From contig JBBSLP010000004.1 in NCBI GenBank assembly GCA_038255145.1, positions 1 to 64,000 on the forward strand: DNA of 64,000 nt, given 5' to 3'. The notes below the pieces were generated by a model. That model saw only the letters and a program-made list of their open reading frames with translations, had not been told where the DNA came from and ran no database searches. Positions within the stretch are counted from its first letter, which is position 1, and each line of letters opens with the position of its first letter. The stretch is from WHTX01 sp038255145 (GTDB lineage Bacteria; Actinomycetota; Acidimicrobiia; Acidimicrobiales; CAIXPF01). Of this stretch, positions 8,579 to 17,065 are shown one piece after another. Both the position numbers and the translations under genes were made by a program.

Positions 8579-9775
8579 ATGCGGGTCGTGGTCGTGGGTG
8601 GGGGCATCGGCGGGGTGGTGGCCGCCCTCGAGATGGGGGCCGTGGGCGTCGACGTCGTCGTCCTCGAACAGGCCAGCGCCATCCGCCCCATCGGGGCCGG
8701 CATCCAGATCGCCCCCAACGCGTCGCGCCAGCTCATCCGTCTGGGCCTGGGTGACGGCCTGACCGCGGTGGCCGTGGAGCCCGACGCCATCCTCGTGCGC
8801 TCGGCCCGCCGGGGCCGGGTGCTGCAGCGCACCCCCCTGGGCCCCGTGGCCCGGGAGCGCTACGGCTTCCCCTACTACCACGTGCACCGGGCCGATCTCA
8901 TGGACCTGCTGGTGGGGGCGGTGCCCGAGGGGGTGCTGCGCCTGGGCTCCAAGGTCACCGCCCTCGAGGACACCGGGGCCGCCGTGCGGGTGGAACTGGC
9001 CGGCGGCGAGGTGCTCGAGGCCGACGCCGTCATCGGGGCCGACGGCATCCACTCCCCGGTGCGGGGCTGGCTGCAGGGGCCCGACGCCCCCCGCTTCTCG
9101 GGCATGGTGTGCTGACGGGGGGTGGTGCCGGCCGAGCGGCTCGAGGGCGTGGAGCTGCCCCGGGTGTGCGAGGCCTACTACGGGCCCGGCCGCTCGGTCG
9201 TGTCCTACTGGGTGTCGGGGGGACGGGCCTACAACTTCGTCGGCATCGTCCCCGCCGGCGACGCGTGGTCCGAGGAGGACTGGACGGCGGAGGGGTCGGC
9301 CGAGGACCTGCGGGCCGACGTGGCCGGCTTCCACGAACCGGTGCGGGCCGTGGCCGCGTGCATCGAGCGGCCCCTGCGCTGGGCCATCTTCGACCGCGAC
9401 CCCCTGCCGTGGTGGTCCAAGGGCCGGGTCACCCTGTTGGGCGACGCCGCCCACCCCATGCTGCCCTACCTGGCCCAGGGGGCGTGCCACGCCATCGAGG
9501 ACGGCGGCGTCCTCGCCCGCTGCCTGCAGCGTTGGCCCGATGATCCCGTGGCTGCGCTGGCCGCCTACGACGAGGTGCGCCGGCCCCGGGCGTCACGCAC
9601 CCAGCTGTTGGCCCGGTCCCAGGAGCGGGTCTTCCACCTACAGGACTGGCGCGAGGTGTGGCGCCGTGACCACGCCCTACGGGCCGCCTCCCGCCATGAC
9701 GCGGCTGTTGGTGGAGAGAGACCCACCGCCAGCACCATGTACGACTACGACGCCGCCACCGTGCCCCTGGGCTGA
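8579..9775 (+). pseudogene. FAD-dependent aromatic monooxygenase (salicylate-hydroxylase-like) interrupted by an in-frame TGA
   Basis: The full frame would encode 398 residues, the normal length for class A flavoprotein hydroxylases. The FAD-binding VVGGGIGG is at the start, the DG motif is GADGIHSPVR and the GD motif is LLGDAAHPMLP. Codon 179 (9113-9115) is TGA, and the same frame continues without any shift on both sides. In relatives the position after ..GMV(A/C) is usually Trp (WRG.VPAE), so a TGG-to-TGA transition is the simplest explanation. As sequenced the gene yields only the FAD-binding N-terminal part. A base-call error, or readthrough of the UGA-C context, remains possible. Confidence 0.8.
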
Positions 9776-9825
9776 GTCTGCGCTGACCCCCCGCAGGGAA
9801 GCGGTGGCACCTAGGTTGACCAGCC

Positions 9826-10473
9826 ATGGACGCTCCCCTGGATGGTCGTGAACGGGACGAGCTCTGCGACCTGTTCCTCGAGCTCGGCCCCGCCGCGCCC
9901 ACGCTGTGCGAGGGCTGGTCGACCACCGACCTGGCCGCCCACCTGGTGGTGCGGGAGCGTGACCTGCGCTCGGCTCCCGGCATCCTGCTGGGCGATCGCT
10001 TCCCCGCTCTCGAGCGCTACACCACCGAGCTCATGGACCGGGCCGAGGAGCAGGGCTACGAGCACCTGGTGGCCCGCATCCGCTCGGGCCCGCCCCCGGG
10101 TCCGTTCCGCCTGCGTCGCCTGCGCACGGTGGTGAACCTCAACGAGTTCTACGTCCACCACGAGGACGTGCGCCGGGCCAACGGTCGCGGGCCCCGCACC
10201 GACCGCCCCGATCTCCAGGACGCCCTGTGGACGGTCCTGGGCAAGAGCGCCCGCATGCAGCTCCACCGGGTGAAGGGCATCGGCGTCGACTACATCCGGT
10301 CGGACTCCGGTGAGCGCATCAACGCCCGCAAGGGCGAGCCCCTGGTCCGCCTGGTCGGCCTACCCGGTGAGCTGGCCCTGCTGCTCAGCGGGCGCCGGGA
10401 GGTGGCCCAGGTGGAGGTGCAGGGCGACGCCGAAGCTGTGGCCGTCTTCGCGACGGCCAAGCTCGGCATCTGA
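9826..10473 (+). CDS. TIGR03085-type maleylpyruvate-isomerase-like metal-binding protein
   Basis: A 215-residue protein of the mycothiol-dependent maleylpyruvate isomerase/DinB-like four-helix fold. The start ELCDLFLELGPAAPTLCEGW and TTDLAAHLVVRERD are characteristic. His residues in AAHL and in the EFYVHHEDVRR segment match the metal-binding triad of the family. Exact function is unknown; related proteins use mycothiol as cofactor or thiol-transfer partner, which fits an actinobacterial host. It is monocistronic, and the catalase gene converges on it 32 bp downstream. Confidence 0.85.
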   Translation: MDAPLDGRERDELCDLFLELGPAAPTLCEGWSTTDLAAHLVVRERDLRSAPGILLGDRFPALERYTTELMDRAEEQGYEHLVARIRSGPPPGPFRLRRLRTVVNLNEFYVHHEDVRRANGRGPRTDRPDLQDALWTVLGKSARMQLHRVKGIGVDYIRSDSGERINARKGEPLVRLVGLPGELALLLSGRREVAQVEVQGDAEAVAVFATAKLGI

Positions 10474-10505
10474 ACCTCCAGGGCCCCGGCGCTGGCGGGC
10501 TCAGC

Positions 10506-12023
10506 TCAGGCCTTGGCCTGGGCGTCGGACCGGGCCGGGTTGGCCTGCTGGGCCGCCTTGGGGTCGGTCTGGCCCTGCTTGGCCCGCACACCCCGCTCGA
10601 CCTCGTCGCCCAGGGCCTTGTCGACGTGGCGCCAGTAGTCGAAGGCCCGCACGAGGATGGTCTCGGTCACCCCGTTGAGCAGGTGGCCGACGATGTTGTC
10701 GGTCAGCCGCTGGCGGGCGGCGGCGTCGAGCACGTCGCGGACCATGGTCCCGGCCTGGCCCCAGTCGTCGTCCTCGGCGTGCAGGTCGGTGGCCGTGCGC
10801 ACCATGTCGCCCTCGACCTGCCAGCCCGCCAGGTGGGCCGGGGGCTGGGCCCGGGGGCCGCCGTACGAGTTGGGCGCGTACACGGGGTCACCCGGGTTCT
10901 GGTAGCGCATGGGCCCGTCCTTGGCGTACGAGTGGCGGTCAGTGCCCTTGGGCGAGTTGACGGGCAGGTCCATGTAGTTGGGACCGATGCGGTACCGGTG
11001 GGTGTCGGGGTAGGAGAACAGGCGGCCCAGCAGCATCTTGTCGGGGCTGGGACCGATGCCGGGCACCAGGTTGGAGGGCTCGAACGCAGCCAGCTCGATG
11101 TCGGTGTGATAGTTCGCCGGGTTCCGGTCGAGCGTCATGCGCCCCAACGTGTGCAGGGGGTAGTCGCCGTGGGGCCACACCTTGGTCAGGTCGAAGGGGT
11201 TGAACCGGTAGGCCGTGGCGTCCTCGTAGGGCATGATCTGGACCTTCACCGTCCAGCTGGGGAGCTCACCGTCGTCGATGTGCTCGTAGAGGTCCCGGAT
11301 GTGGTAGTCGGTGTCGACCGATGCCATCTGGTCGGCTTCGTCCTGGGTGAAGAACTCGATGCCCTGGTCCGTCTTGAAGTGGTACTTCACCCAATGCTTC
11401 TCACCGGCCTCGTTGATCCACATGTACGTGTGCGACGAGTAGCCGTTCATGTGGCGCCACGTGCGGGGGATGCCCCGATCGCCCATCAACCAGGTGACCT
11501 GGTGGGCCGACTCGGGTGACAGCGTCCAGAAGTCCCACTGCATGTCGTGGTCGCGCAGGTGGTTGTCGGCCCGGCGCTTCTGCGAGCGGATGAAGTCCTG
11601 GAACTTCATCGGGTCCTTGACGAAGAAGACCGGCGTGTTGTTGCCGACCATGTCGTAGTTGCCCTCTGACGTGTAGAACTTCACCGCGAAGCCCCGAGGG
11701 TCGCGCCACGTGTCGGGACTGCCCAGCTCGCCGGCCACGGTCGAGCAACGCAGCAGCACCTCGGTCGACGTGCCCGGCTGGAACACGGCCGCCTTGGTGT
11801 ACCGGCTCAGGTCGTCGGTCACCTCGAAGCGACCGAAGGCGCCACCGCCCTTGGCGTGGACCACCCGCTCGGGGACCCGCTCCCGGTTGAACTGGGCCAT
11901 CTTCTCGATGAGGTAGTGGTCCTGCAGCAGGATGGGCCCTGCTGGACCCGCGGTGAGCGAGTGCTCGTCGCTCTCCGCAGCGATCCCCGCGTTGGTGGTG
12001 GTGGGCGGCCTGACATCGGTCAT
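10506..12023 (-). CDS. katA: Monofunctional haem catalase
   Basis: A 505-residue small-subunit catalase that splits hydrogen peroxide into water and oxygen in the cytoplasm. The active-site His is in VVHAKGGGAFG, the conserved Asn in MVGNNTPVFF, and the haem-ligand Tyr in RLFSYPDTHRYRIG. The length and ends fit the clade 3 catalases. The ATG at 12023 is chosen because MTDVRPPTTTNAG leads straight into the conserved arm; the frame is open upstream without homology. It is 100 bp downstream of the intradiol dioxygenase gene's end, which lies on the same strand. The symbol is by family resemblance. Confidence 0.93.
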   Translation of the reverse strand: MTDVRPPTTTNAGIAAESDEHSLTAGPAGPILLQDHYLIEKMAQFNRERVPERVVHAKGGGAFGRFEVTDDLSRYTKAAVFQPGTSTEVLLRCSTVAGELGSPDTWRDPRGFAVKFYTSEGNYDMVGNNTPVFFVKDPMKFQDFIRSQKRRADNHLRDHDMQWDFWTLSPESAHQVTWLMGDRGIPRTWRHMNGYSSHTYMWINEAGEKHWVKYHFKTDQGIEFFTQDEADQMASVDTDYHIRDLYEHIDDGELPSWTVKVQIMPYEDATAYRFNPFDLTKVWPHGDYPLHTLGRMTLDRNPANYHTDIELAAFEPSNLVPGIGPSPDKMLLGRLFSYPDTHRYRIGPNYMDLPVNSPKGTDRHSYAKDGPMRYQNPGDPVYAPNSYGGPRAQPPAHLAGWQVEGDMVRTATDLHAEDDDWGQAGTMVRDVLDAAARQRLTDNIVGHLLNGVTETILVRAFDYWRHVDKALGDEVERGVRAKQGQTDPKAAQQANPARSDAQAKA

Positions 12024-12123
12024 GGCGACGGCTCCGGTCCTCGATGGAAGGTCCTCCACACGGGGTACCCGCACCGGGCCGGTCCCTCACCACCACCTGT
12101 CGCCGAGCCCGCCCACGCTCGAC

Positions 12124-13044
12124 TCAGACGGCGACCTGCAGGCGGGCCACGTAGCCCGCGGCCACACTGCCGGTGACGGTGGGGGTCTCGAGCTCGGCCC
12201 CGTCGCTGAAGACGTTGTCGCTGTCCAGCGAGGTCTGCGCCATGTTGCGGACGCTCTGGCTGTAGCCGTCGGTGGCGAAGACCACGTTGCACACGTCCTC
12301 GGGCAGGGCCAGCTGCGAGGTGGCCACGGGGGTACCTGCGGCGGTGGCCTCGGCCAGGCTGGGGTAGACCTCGAAGTGGATGTGGGGCCAGCGGCCCGAG
12401 TAGCAGGCGGGGAAGATGCTGGTGAAGGACACGGTGCCGTCGGCCTTGGTCTCCTGCACCCCACGCAGGTAGTTCTCGCCCGTCACCCCCGGCGAGTACA
12501 TCGAGTACCTGCCGTCGATGTCGCCGTGCCACAGGTACACCGCCGCGCCGGCCAGGGGGGCACAGCCGGTGGCGCTGTCGACGATGGTGAGGTCGATGGT
12601 CAGGGGCACACCCGCGGCCGTGGTGGTCGACGAGCCGAAGCTCGAGCGGATGTCGCGGCGCACGATGCCGCTCTCGCCCAGCACGTTGGGGCCGTTGGAG
12701 CCGTCGCCGGGGTACGGTCCGGCCGTCTCCTCGGGGATGGGATCGGTGCACGCCGCCGCGGTCGTCGTGGTGGTGGCCGCGGCCGTCGTGGTGGTGGCGG
12801 CCATGGTGGTCGAGGTCGGCGCCGCCGTGGTGGTGGGGGCGGCACTGCTGCTGGTGGTCCCGGCCGTGGTCGAGCTGGTGGTGCCCGACGCGACGTTCTT
12901 GGCCCCGGCGCAACCGGTCAGGGCGGCCAGGCCGACCCCGCCGAACAGGGTGAGGGCGCGGCGGCGGCTCATGAGGGTCGACACGTCGAAAGCCAGGCCC
13001 CGATCGTGGTCGTCGTCATGATCGTGGTCGTGCCTGCGGCCCAT
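12124..13044 (-). CDS. Exported (Tat/lipoprotein) intradiol ring-cleavage dioxygenase
   Basis: A 306-residue protein. Residues 1-24 carry a His/Asp-rich stretch (HDHDHDDDHD). A twin-Arg signal SRRRALTLFGG follows, with a lipobox LTGC near residue 45. Next is a long Thr/Ala/Ser linker (about residues 50-100) and then an intradiol dioxygenase domain. Iron-ligand candidates are the Tyr in VYLWHGD, the Tyr in GRYSMYS and the two His in PHIHFEV. These enzymes open catechols between the two hydroxyls using non-haem Fe(III); exported versions occur in actinobacteria. The start at 13044 has GGGGA seven bases upstream. The internal ATG at residue 25 lacks a ribosome site but would give a cleaner Tat signal. 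Confidence 0.85.
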   Translation of the reverse strand: MGRRHDHDHDDDHDRGLAFDVSTLMSRRRALTLFGGVGLAALTGCAGAKNVASGTTSSTTAGTTSSSAAPTTTAAPTSTTMAATTTTAAATTTTTAAACTDPIPEETAGPYPGDGSNGPNVLGESGIVRRDIRSSFGSSTTTAAGVPLTIDLTIVDSATGCAPLAGAAVYLWHGDIDGRYSMYSPGVTGENYLRGVQETKADGTVSFTSIFPACYSGRWPHIHFEVYPSLAEATAAGTPVATSQLALPEDVCNVVFATDGYSQSVRNMAQTSLDSDNVFSDGAELETPTVTGSVAAGYVARLQVAV

Positions 13045-13059
13045 GTCGTGTCCCCTGTC

Positions 13060-13120
13060 GTGGTGGTGGTGTCACCGTGGTGGTGGTGTCACCGTGGTGG
13101 TGGTGTCACCGTGGTGGTGA
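13060..13120. repeat. 17-bp tandem repeat upstream of the intradiol dioxygenase
   Basis: Three exact copies of GTGGTGGTGGTGTCACC lie at 13060-13076, 13077-13093 and 13094-13110, followed by a partial fourth copy to 13120. The array starts 16 bp upstream of the dioxygenase start codon, on the side where its promoter or leader must be. Each unit contains GTGTCACC, so it could act as repeated protein-binding sites, or it may be a slippage product of the GTG runs. Confidence 0.8.
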
Positions 13121-13213
13121 CGTGGGACCCATGGTGCCGAACATCCCATGTGGGGGACTGGGAACCGGCTGGCAGTTACCTGTGAACGCGAGGCGTGACC
13201 TCGACAGGTGACA

Positions 13214-13226
13214 CTTGGTGACCAAG
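13214..13226. promoter_or_regulatory. Palindrome CTTGGTGACCAAG, possible operator
   Basis: This is a perfect 6-1-6 inverted repeat 49 bp before the ATG of the binding-protein gene at 13276. It lies in the region shared with the divergent dioxygenase gene at 13044. The flanks contain further GGTGAC/GTCACC elements that resemble the core of the nearby 17-bp repeats. The function is inferred from position and symmetry only. Confidence 0.3.
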
Positions 13227-13275
13227 GTCACGTCCCATCGACGTGCCGGGGGGCTCGTCGTCGAACGGGGGATCG

Positions 13276-14871
13276 ATGAGAGCCAAGACCGCACGGATGC
13301 GCTGGGCGTCCGCGCTCGGCCTGGTGGCGCTGCTGGTCGCCGCCTGCGGGTCCAGCGACGACGCCGACAGCGGAGCCCCCGAATCCACCGGTGGTGCCGC
13401 AGCCTCCACCACCGAGGCCGCTGGCGAACCGGTTCGGGGTGGTGACCTGCGGGTCGTGCACACGGCCAACCCGTCGTCCCTCGACCCCATCGGCGGTGGA
13501 TCGGGTGGCGACCACGTGTCCCTCTACCCCCTGTTCGACCGGCTGGTGAACTTCGAGCCCGAGACGCTCGAGCCGCTGCCCGGCCTGGCCACCTCGTGGG
13601 ACTTCCCCGACCCCCAGACCCTGGTGCTGCAGATCCAGCCCGGGGTCACCTTCCACGACGGCACCCCGCTCGACGTCGAGGCCGTGCGCTTCAACCTCGA
13701 GCGGGCCCGGTCCGGCGAGGGGTCGCGGGTCAAGGCCGAGCAGACCTCGGTCGACTCCATCGAGGCCACCGGACCCCTGGAGGTGACGCTGCACCTCAAC
13801 CGGCCCGACAGCGCCCTCATCCTCATCTTCGCCGACCGCACGGGGATGATGGTCTCACCCACGGCGGTGGCGGCGTCGGGCAAGGACTTCTCCCTCAACC
13901 CGGTGGGATCGGGTCCCTTCAAGTTCCTGCGTTGGTTGCCGGGGGACCGTCTCGAGCTGACCCGCTACGACGGCTACTGGCAAGAGGGCAAGCCCTATGT
14001 GGACCCCCTCACCATGCGCTACCTGACCGATGCCCAGACCGGCAACAACGCCCTGCTGGCCGACGAGGCCGACTTCAAGACCGGGGTGCAGGCTTCCGAC
14101 GTGGACTCGCTGAAGGCCAACGCCAACCTCGAGGTGTCCCTGGCCCCCTCGCTGTACACGTGGATGTGCTACTTCAACACGGCCAAGGCGCCGTTCAACG
14201 ACGTGGCCGCCCGCCAGGCCTTCAACCGGGCCCTCGACCGTGAGTCGCTCGACATGGGCATGCTCTTCGGCGAAGGCGAGCCGGCGTGGGAGATCTTCCC
14301 CCCCGGCTACTGGGCCTACCAGCCCGACTCGGCCGACGCCTGGCCCCACGACCCGACCGAGGCCAAGGACCTGTTGGCCGGGGCGGGCATGGCCGGCGCC
14401 AAGGTGCGGGGCCTGATCCTCGATGCCCCCGGCTACGCCCGCATGGGTGAGATCGTCCAGGCCCAGGTCAAGGAGGCCGGCTTCGACATGACGCTCGAGA
14501 CCATGGAGGTGGGCGCCGGCTCCAAGGCCTTCTTCGAGGAGGGGGCGCACGACACCCTGTGCGCGGCGTGGACCGGTCGCCCCGATCCCATCCTGGCCAT
14601 GTCCCAGGTGTTCTCGTCCAAGGGCTACTACACCGCCGGCAAGACCGAGCCCGCCGGGTTCGAGCAGCTCATCGCGGCGGCGTCCGTCAGCCCCGACACC
14701 GCCGAGCGGGCCGAGGCCTTCGCCCCGATGATCGCCATCATCGACGAAGAGGCCCGCTTCGCCCCCCTCGTCCACGCTCCGTCCATCAACGCCATGCAGG
14801 CCAACGTGAAGGGCTTCGCCCCCAACCTGTACGGCAAGCCCGACGTGTCGTTCCTGTGGTTGGAGGAGTGA
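13276..14871 (+). CDS. Oligopeptide/dipeptide-type ABC transporter substrate-binding lipoprotein (SBP_bac_5)
   Basis: A 531-residue exported lipoprotein. The signal peptide ends in a LLVAAC lipobox with Cys near residue 24, then an acidic/Ser-rich linker. The mature part follows the family-5 pattern: GGDLRV..NPSSLDP, then YPLFDRLV near residue 90, and later VGSGPFKF with a basic/Trp-rich segment. Such proteins bind peptides, nickel or other solutes outside the membrane. GGGGGA precedes the ATG. No permease or ATPase genes follow, so it is an orphan; its neighbour across the promoter region is the exported dioxygenase. Confidence 0.85.
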   Translation: MRAKTARMRWASALGLVALLVAACGSSDDADSGAPESTGGAAASTTEAAGEPVRGGDLRVVHTANPSSLDPIGGGSGGDHVSLYPLFDRLVNFEPETLEPLPGLATSWDFPDPQTLVLQIQPGVTFHDGTPLDVEAVRFNLERARSGEGSRVKAEQTSVDSIEATGPLEVTLHLNRPDSALILIFADRTGMMVSPTAVAASGKDFSLNPVGSGPFKFLRWLPGDRLELTRYDGYWQEGKPYVDPLTMRYLTDAQTGNNALLADEADFKTGVQASDVDSLKANANLEVSLAPSLYTWMCYFNTAKAPFNDVAARQAFNRALDRESLDMGMLFGEGEPAWEIFPPGYWAYQPDSADAWPHDPTEAKDLLAGAGMAGAKVRGLILDAPGYARMGEIVQAQVKEAGFDMTLETMEVGAGSKAFFEEGAHDTLCAAWTGRPDPILAMSQVFSSKGYYTAGKTEPAGFEQLIAAASVSPDTAERAEAFAPMIAIIDEEARFAPLVHAPSINAMQANVKGFAPNLYGKPDVSFLWLEE

Positions 14872-14903
14872 CCGTGGTTGGAGGACTGACGAGCTACCGC
14901 TGA

Positions 14904-14949
14904 CGCGAGGGAGGGGCCGGATCGCACGTGCGACCTGGCCCCTCTCGCG
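14904..14949. terminator. Hairpin between convergent genes
   Basis: The arms CGCGAG..AGGGGCC and GGCCCCT..CTCGCG can pair with a two-base bulge around a GC-rich loop that itself contains TCGCACGTGCGA. It lies in the gap between the stop of the binding protein (14871) and the stop of the monooxygenase (14966). It is therefore well placed to end transcription from both sides. There is no T-run on either side. Confidence 0.5.
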
Positions 14950-14965
14950 GTTCAGATCAGAGGGC

Positions 14966-16885
14966 TCAGACCGAGGCGGTGATCTCGTTGCGGGGTTCGA
15001 CGATGAACTCGTTGGCCAGCTCGGCCGAGCGGGTCTTGTCGAACAGGTCCACGTTGCGGTGGGGGTAGTTCACCACGATGCGGCCCCGGTCGTTGCGGTA
15101 GTAGGTCTGCATGCCGGGATGGGTCCACACCATGTTCTCGTGGGCCGCGTCCATGCCCGCGTTGTACTCGTCGTGCACGTCCTGGCGGCACTCGACGGCA
15201 CCGAGGCCCTGATCGGCCATCTTGCGCAGGATGTCCATGATGTAGTGCACCTGCATCTCCACCACGAAGATGAGGCTGCCCCCGTGGCCGGGCTGCAGGT
15301 TGGGGCCGTACAGGGTGAAGAAGTTGGGGAAGTCCGGCACCACCGTGCCCAGGTAGGCCTTGGCGTTGTCGTCGTCCCACACCTCACGCAGGCTGCGACC
15401 CGAACGGCCCTTGGCCTGGAAGGTGGTGAGGAAGCGCAGCACGTCGAAGCCGGTAGCGATGATGAGGACGTCGACCTCGAACTCGCGACCGTCGGCGGCC
15501 ACCACCGAGCGGGGCTTGATCTCGGTGACGCTCTCGGTGACGAGCTCGACGTTGTCCCTGGTCAGCATCCGGAACCACCCGTTGTCCATCAGCATGCGCT
15601 TGCCGAAGGGCGGGTAGGTGGGCACGACCTTGTCGATGAGGTCGGTGCGGTCACCCAGCTCGCTGTGGATGTGCTGGGTGAAGTACTCGCGGTGGGCGTC
15701 GTTGGTGGCGTTCAGCGAGCGCTCGGGGTGCTCCCAGTTGGGGTCCTTCTGCAGGGCGGGGTGGATGCGGTCGTTGAAGACCCAACCCCGGCCCATCCGG
15801 TACCAGGACTGGTACACGGGGACCTCGTTGAACAGGAAGCGCATGGGCTCGGGCACGACCTTGCGGAACTGCTCGAAAGGGGCGCCCCACTGGGCCGAGC
15901 GCTGGAACACGGTGAGCGAGGCCACCTTCGGCTGGATCTCGGGGCCCGTCTGCATGGCGCTGGCGCCGTTGCCGATGATGGCCACCCGCTTGCCGGTGAG
16001 GTCGACGTCGGCCGGCCACGCCGCGGTGTGGAAGCACTCGCCCTCGAAGTCCTCGAGGCCCTTGATGTCCGGGTACTTCAGCGGGTTGAAGATGCCCGTG
16101 GCGCTGACCAACACGTTGCTGTGCAGCGTCTCGAGCTCGCCCTCGGCGTTGCGCACGGTGACGGCCCAGCCCTGCTCGGCCTCCTCGTACTCGGCCGACA
16201 GCACCTCGGTGTCGAAGCGGATGTTGCTACGCAGGTCGAACTTGTCGGCCACGTGCTCGAGGTAGCTGTGCAGCTCGTCCCGCAGGGCGAAGTACTTCGT
16301 CCAGTCGTAGGTGGCGAAGGAGAACGAGTACAAGTGGTTGGGCGTGTCGACGCCAGCGCCCGGATAGCGGTTCTCCCACCACACGCCGCCCACGTTGCCG
16401 TGCTTCTCGAGGACGGTGAAGGGGATGCCGGCCTTCTGCAGGTTGATGGCCGTGCACAGGCCCGACACCCCGGCCCCGATGATGAGGACCCGGAAGCCCT
16501 CGGGCACGTCGATGCGGGACTCGGGCAGCAGCGAGGTGGTGCCGAGCTGGGCGGCGATCATGGAGCCGTACTCGTCGGGCACGGGCTCGGCCATCATCAC
16601 GGCCAGCATCTCGACCAGCAGCTCGGGCGCGGGGGCGGGGATGGCCACGGGCCGGCCGTCCTTCCAGGCCACGATGGCCTCGAGGGCGGCGTTGCGGATC
16701 TCCTGCTGGATGGCCTCGGGCAGGCCGCCGCTGTCGTTGTCGCCCATGCCCCGGCCCCGTCGGGGCTGGTAGGGCGCTTCCAGCCACTTGCGCTCACCGG
16801 TGAGCTGCACCACCGTCATGAGCAGGGTCGGGATGTTGGCGATGGCGACCGCCTCGGCGTACTGCTGCTCGACCTGTGGGTCCAC
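14966..16885 (-). CDS. Type I Baeyer-Villiger monooxygenase (4-hydroxyacetophenone-monooxygenase-like)
   Basis: A 639-residue FAD/NADPH monooxygenase. An unusual N-terminal extension of about 130 residues precedes the FAD-binding GAGVSG (residues 137-142). The BVMO fingerprint is FEGECFHTAAWP and the second Rossmann motif is GNGASA. The extension and total length match HAPMO-type enzymes (about 640 residues), which insert oxygen next to the carbonyl of aryl ketones to give esters. The GTG at 16885 is chosen for the GGGGGAG a few bases before it; the open frame continues far upstream over the divergent thioesterase, which is not real coding. The substrate is inferred from family only. Confidence 0.88.
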   Translation of the reverse strand: MDPQVEQQYAEAVAIANIPTLLMTVVQLTGERKWLEAPYQPRRGRGMGDNDSGGLPEAIQQEIRNAALEAIVAWKDGRPVAIPAPAPELLVEMLAVMMAEPVPDEYGSMIAAQLGTTSLLPESRIDVPEGFRVLIIGAGVSGLCTAINLQKAGIPFTVLEKHGNVGGVWWENRYPGAGVDTPNHLYSFSFATYDWTKYFALRDELHSYLEHVADKFDLRSNIRFDTEVLSAEYEEAEQGWAVTVRNAEGELETLHSNVLVSATGIFNPLKYPDIKGLEDFEGECFHTAAWPADVDLTGKRVAIIGNGASAMQTGPEIQPKVASLTVFQRSAQWGAPFEQFRKVVPEPMRFLFNEVPVYQSWYRMGRGWVFNDRIHPALQKDPNWEHPERSLNATNDAHREYFTQHIHSELGDRTDLIDKVVPTYPPFGKRMLMDNGWFRMLTRDNVELVTESVTEIKPRSVVAADGREFEVDVLIIATGFDVLRFLTTFQAKGRSGRSLREVWDDDNAKAYLGTVVPDFPNFFTLYGPNLQPGHGGSLIFVVEMQVHYIMDILRKMADQGLGAVECRQDVHDEYNAGMDAAHENMVWTHPGMQTYYRNDRGRIVVNYPHRNVDLFDKTRSAELANEFIVEPRNEITASV

Positions 16886-17065
16886 GTCTGCTCCCCCTTG
16901 CCGGAGGTCCCCTTCCCCGAGGCGACCGTATCGATCGATCGTAGGGCACCGGTGCGGGCTGCTCCCAGCCTGCGGCCCGGTTTTTGAACGGTGCGTCAAG
17001 TCTTGCGCCGGTCGTGCCCACCCGGTGGTCGCCCCCTGATGGTGCCGTCCTGTAGACAACCGGCC

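Noticed and set aside
9113..9115. Selenocysteine or recoded TGA in the FAD monooxygenase
   Set aside because: The position corresponds to Trp in relatives, no Sec-insertion hairpin was seen directly downstream, and TGA is the common stop throughout the window.
12600..13120. CRISPR-like appearance of the GTG-rich repeats
   Set aside because: The 17-bp units are directly adjacent with no spacers, so it is a simple tandem repeat; the neighbouring ACC/GTC runs encode the Thr linker of the dioxygenase.
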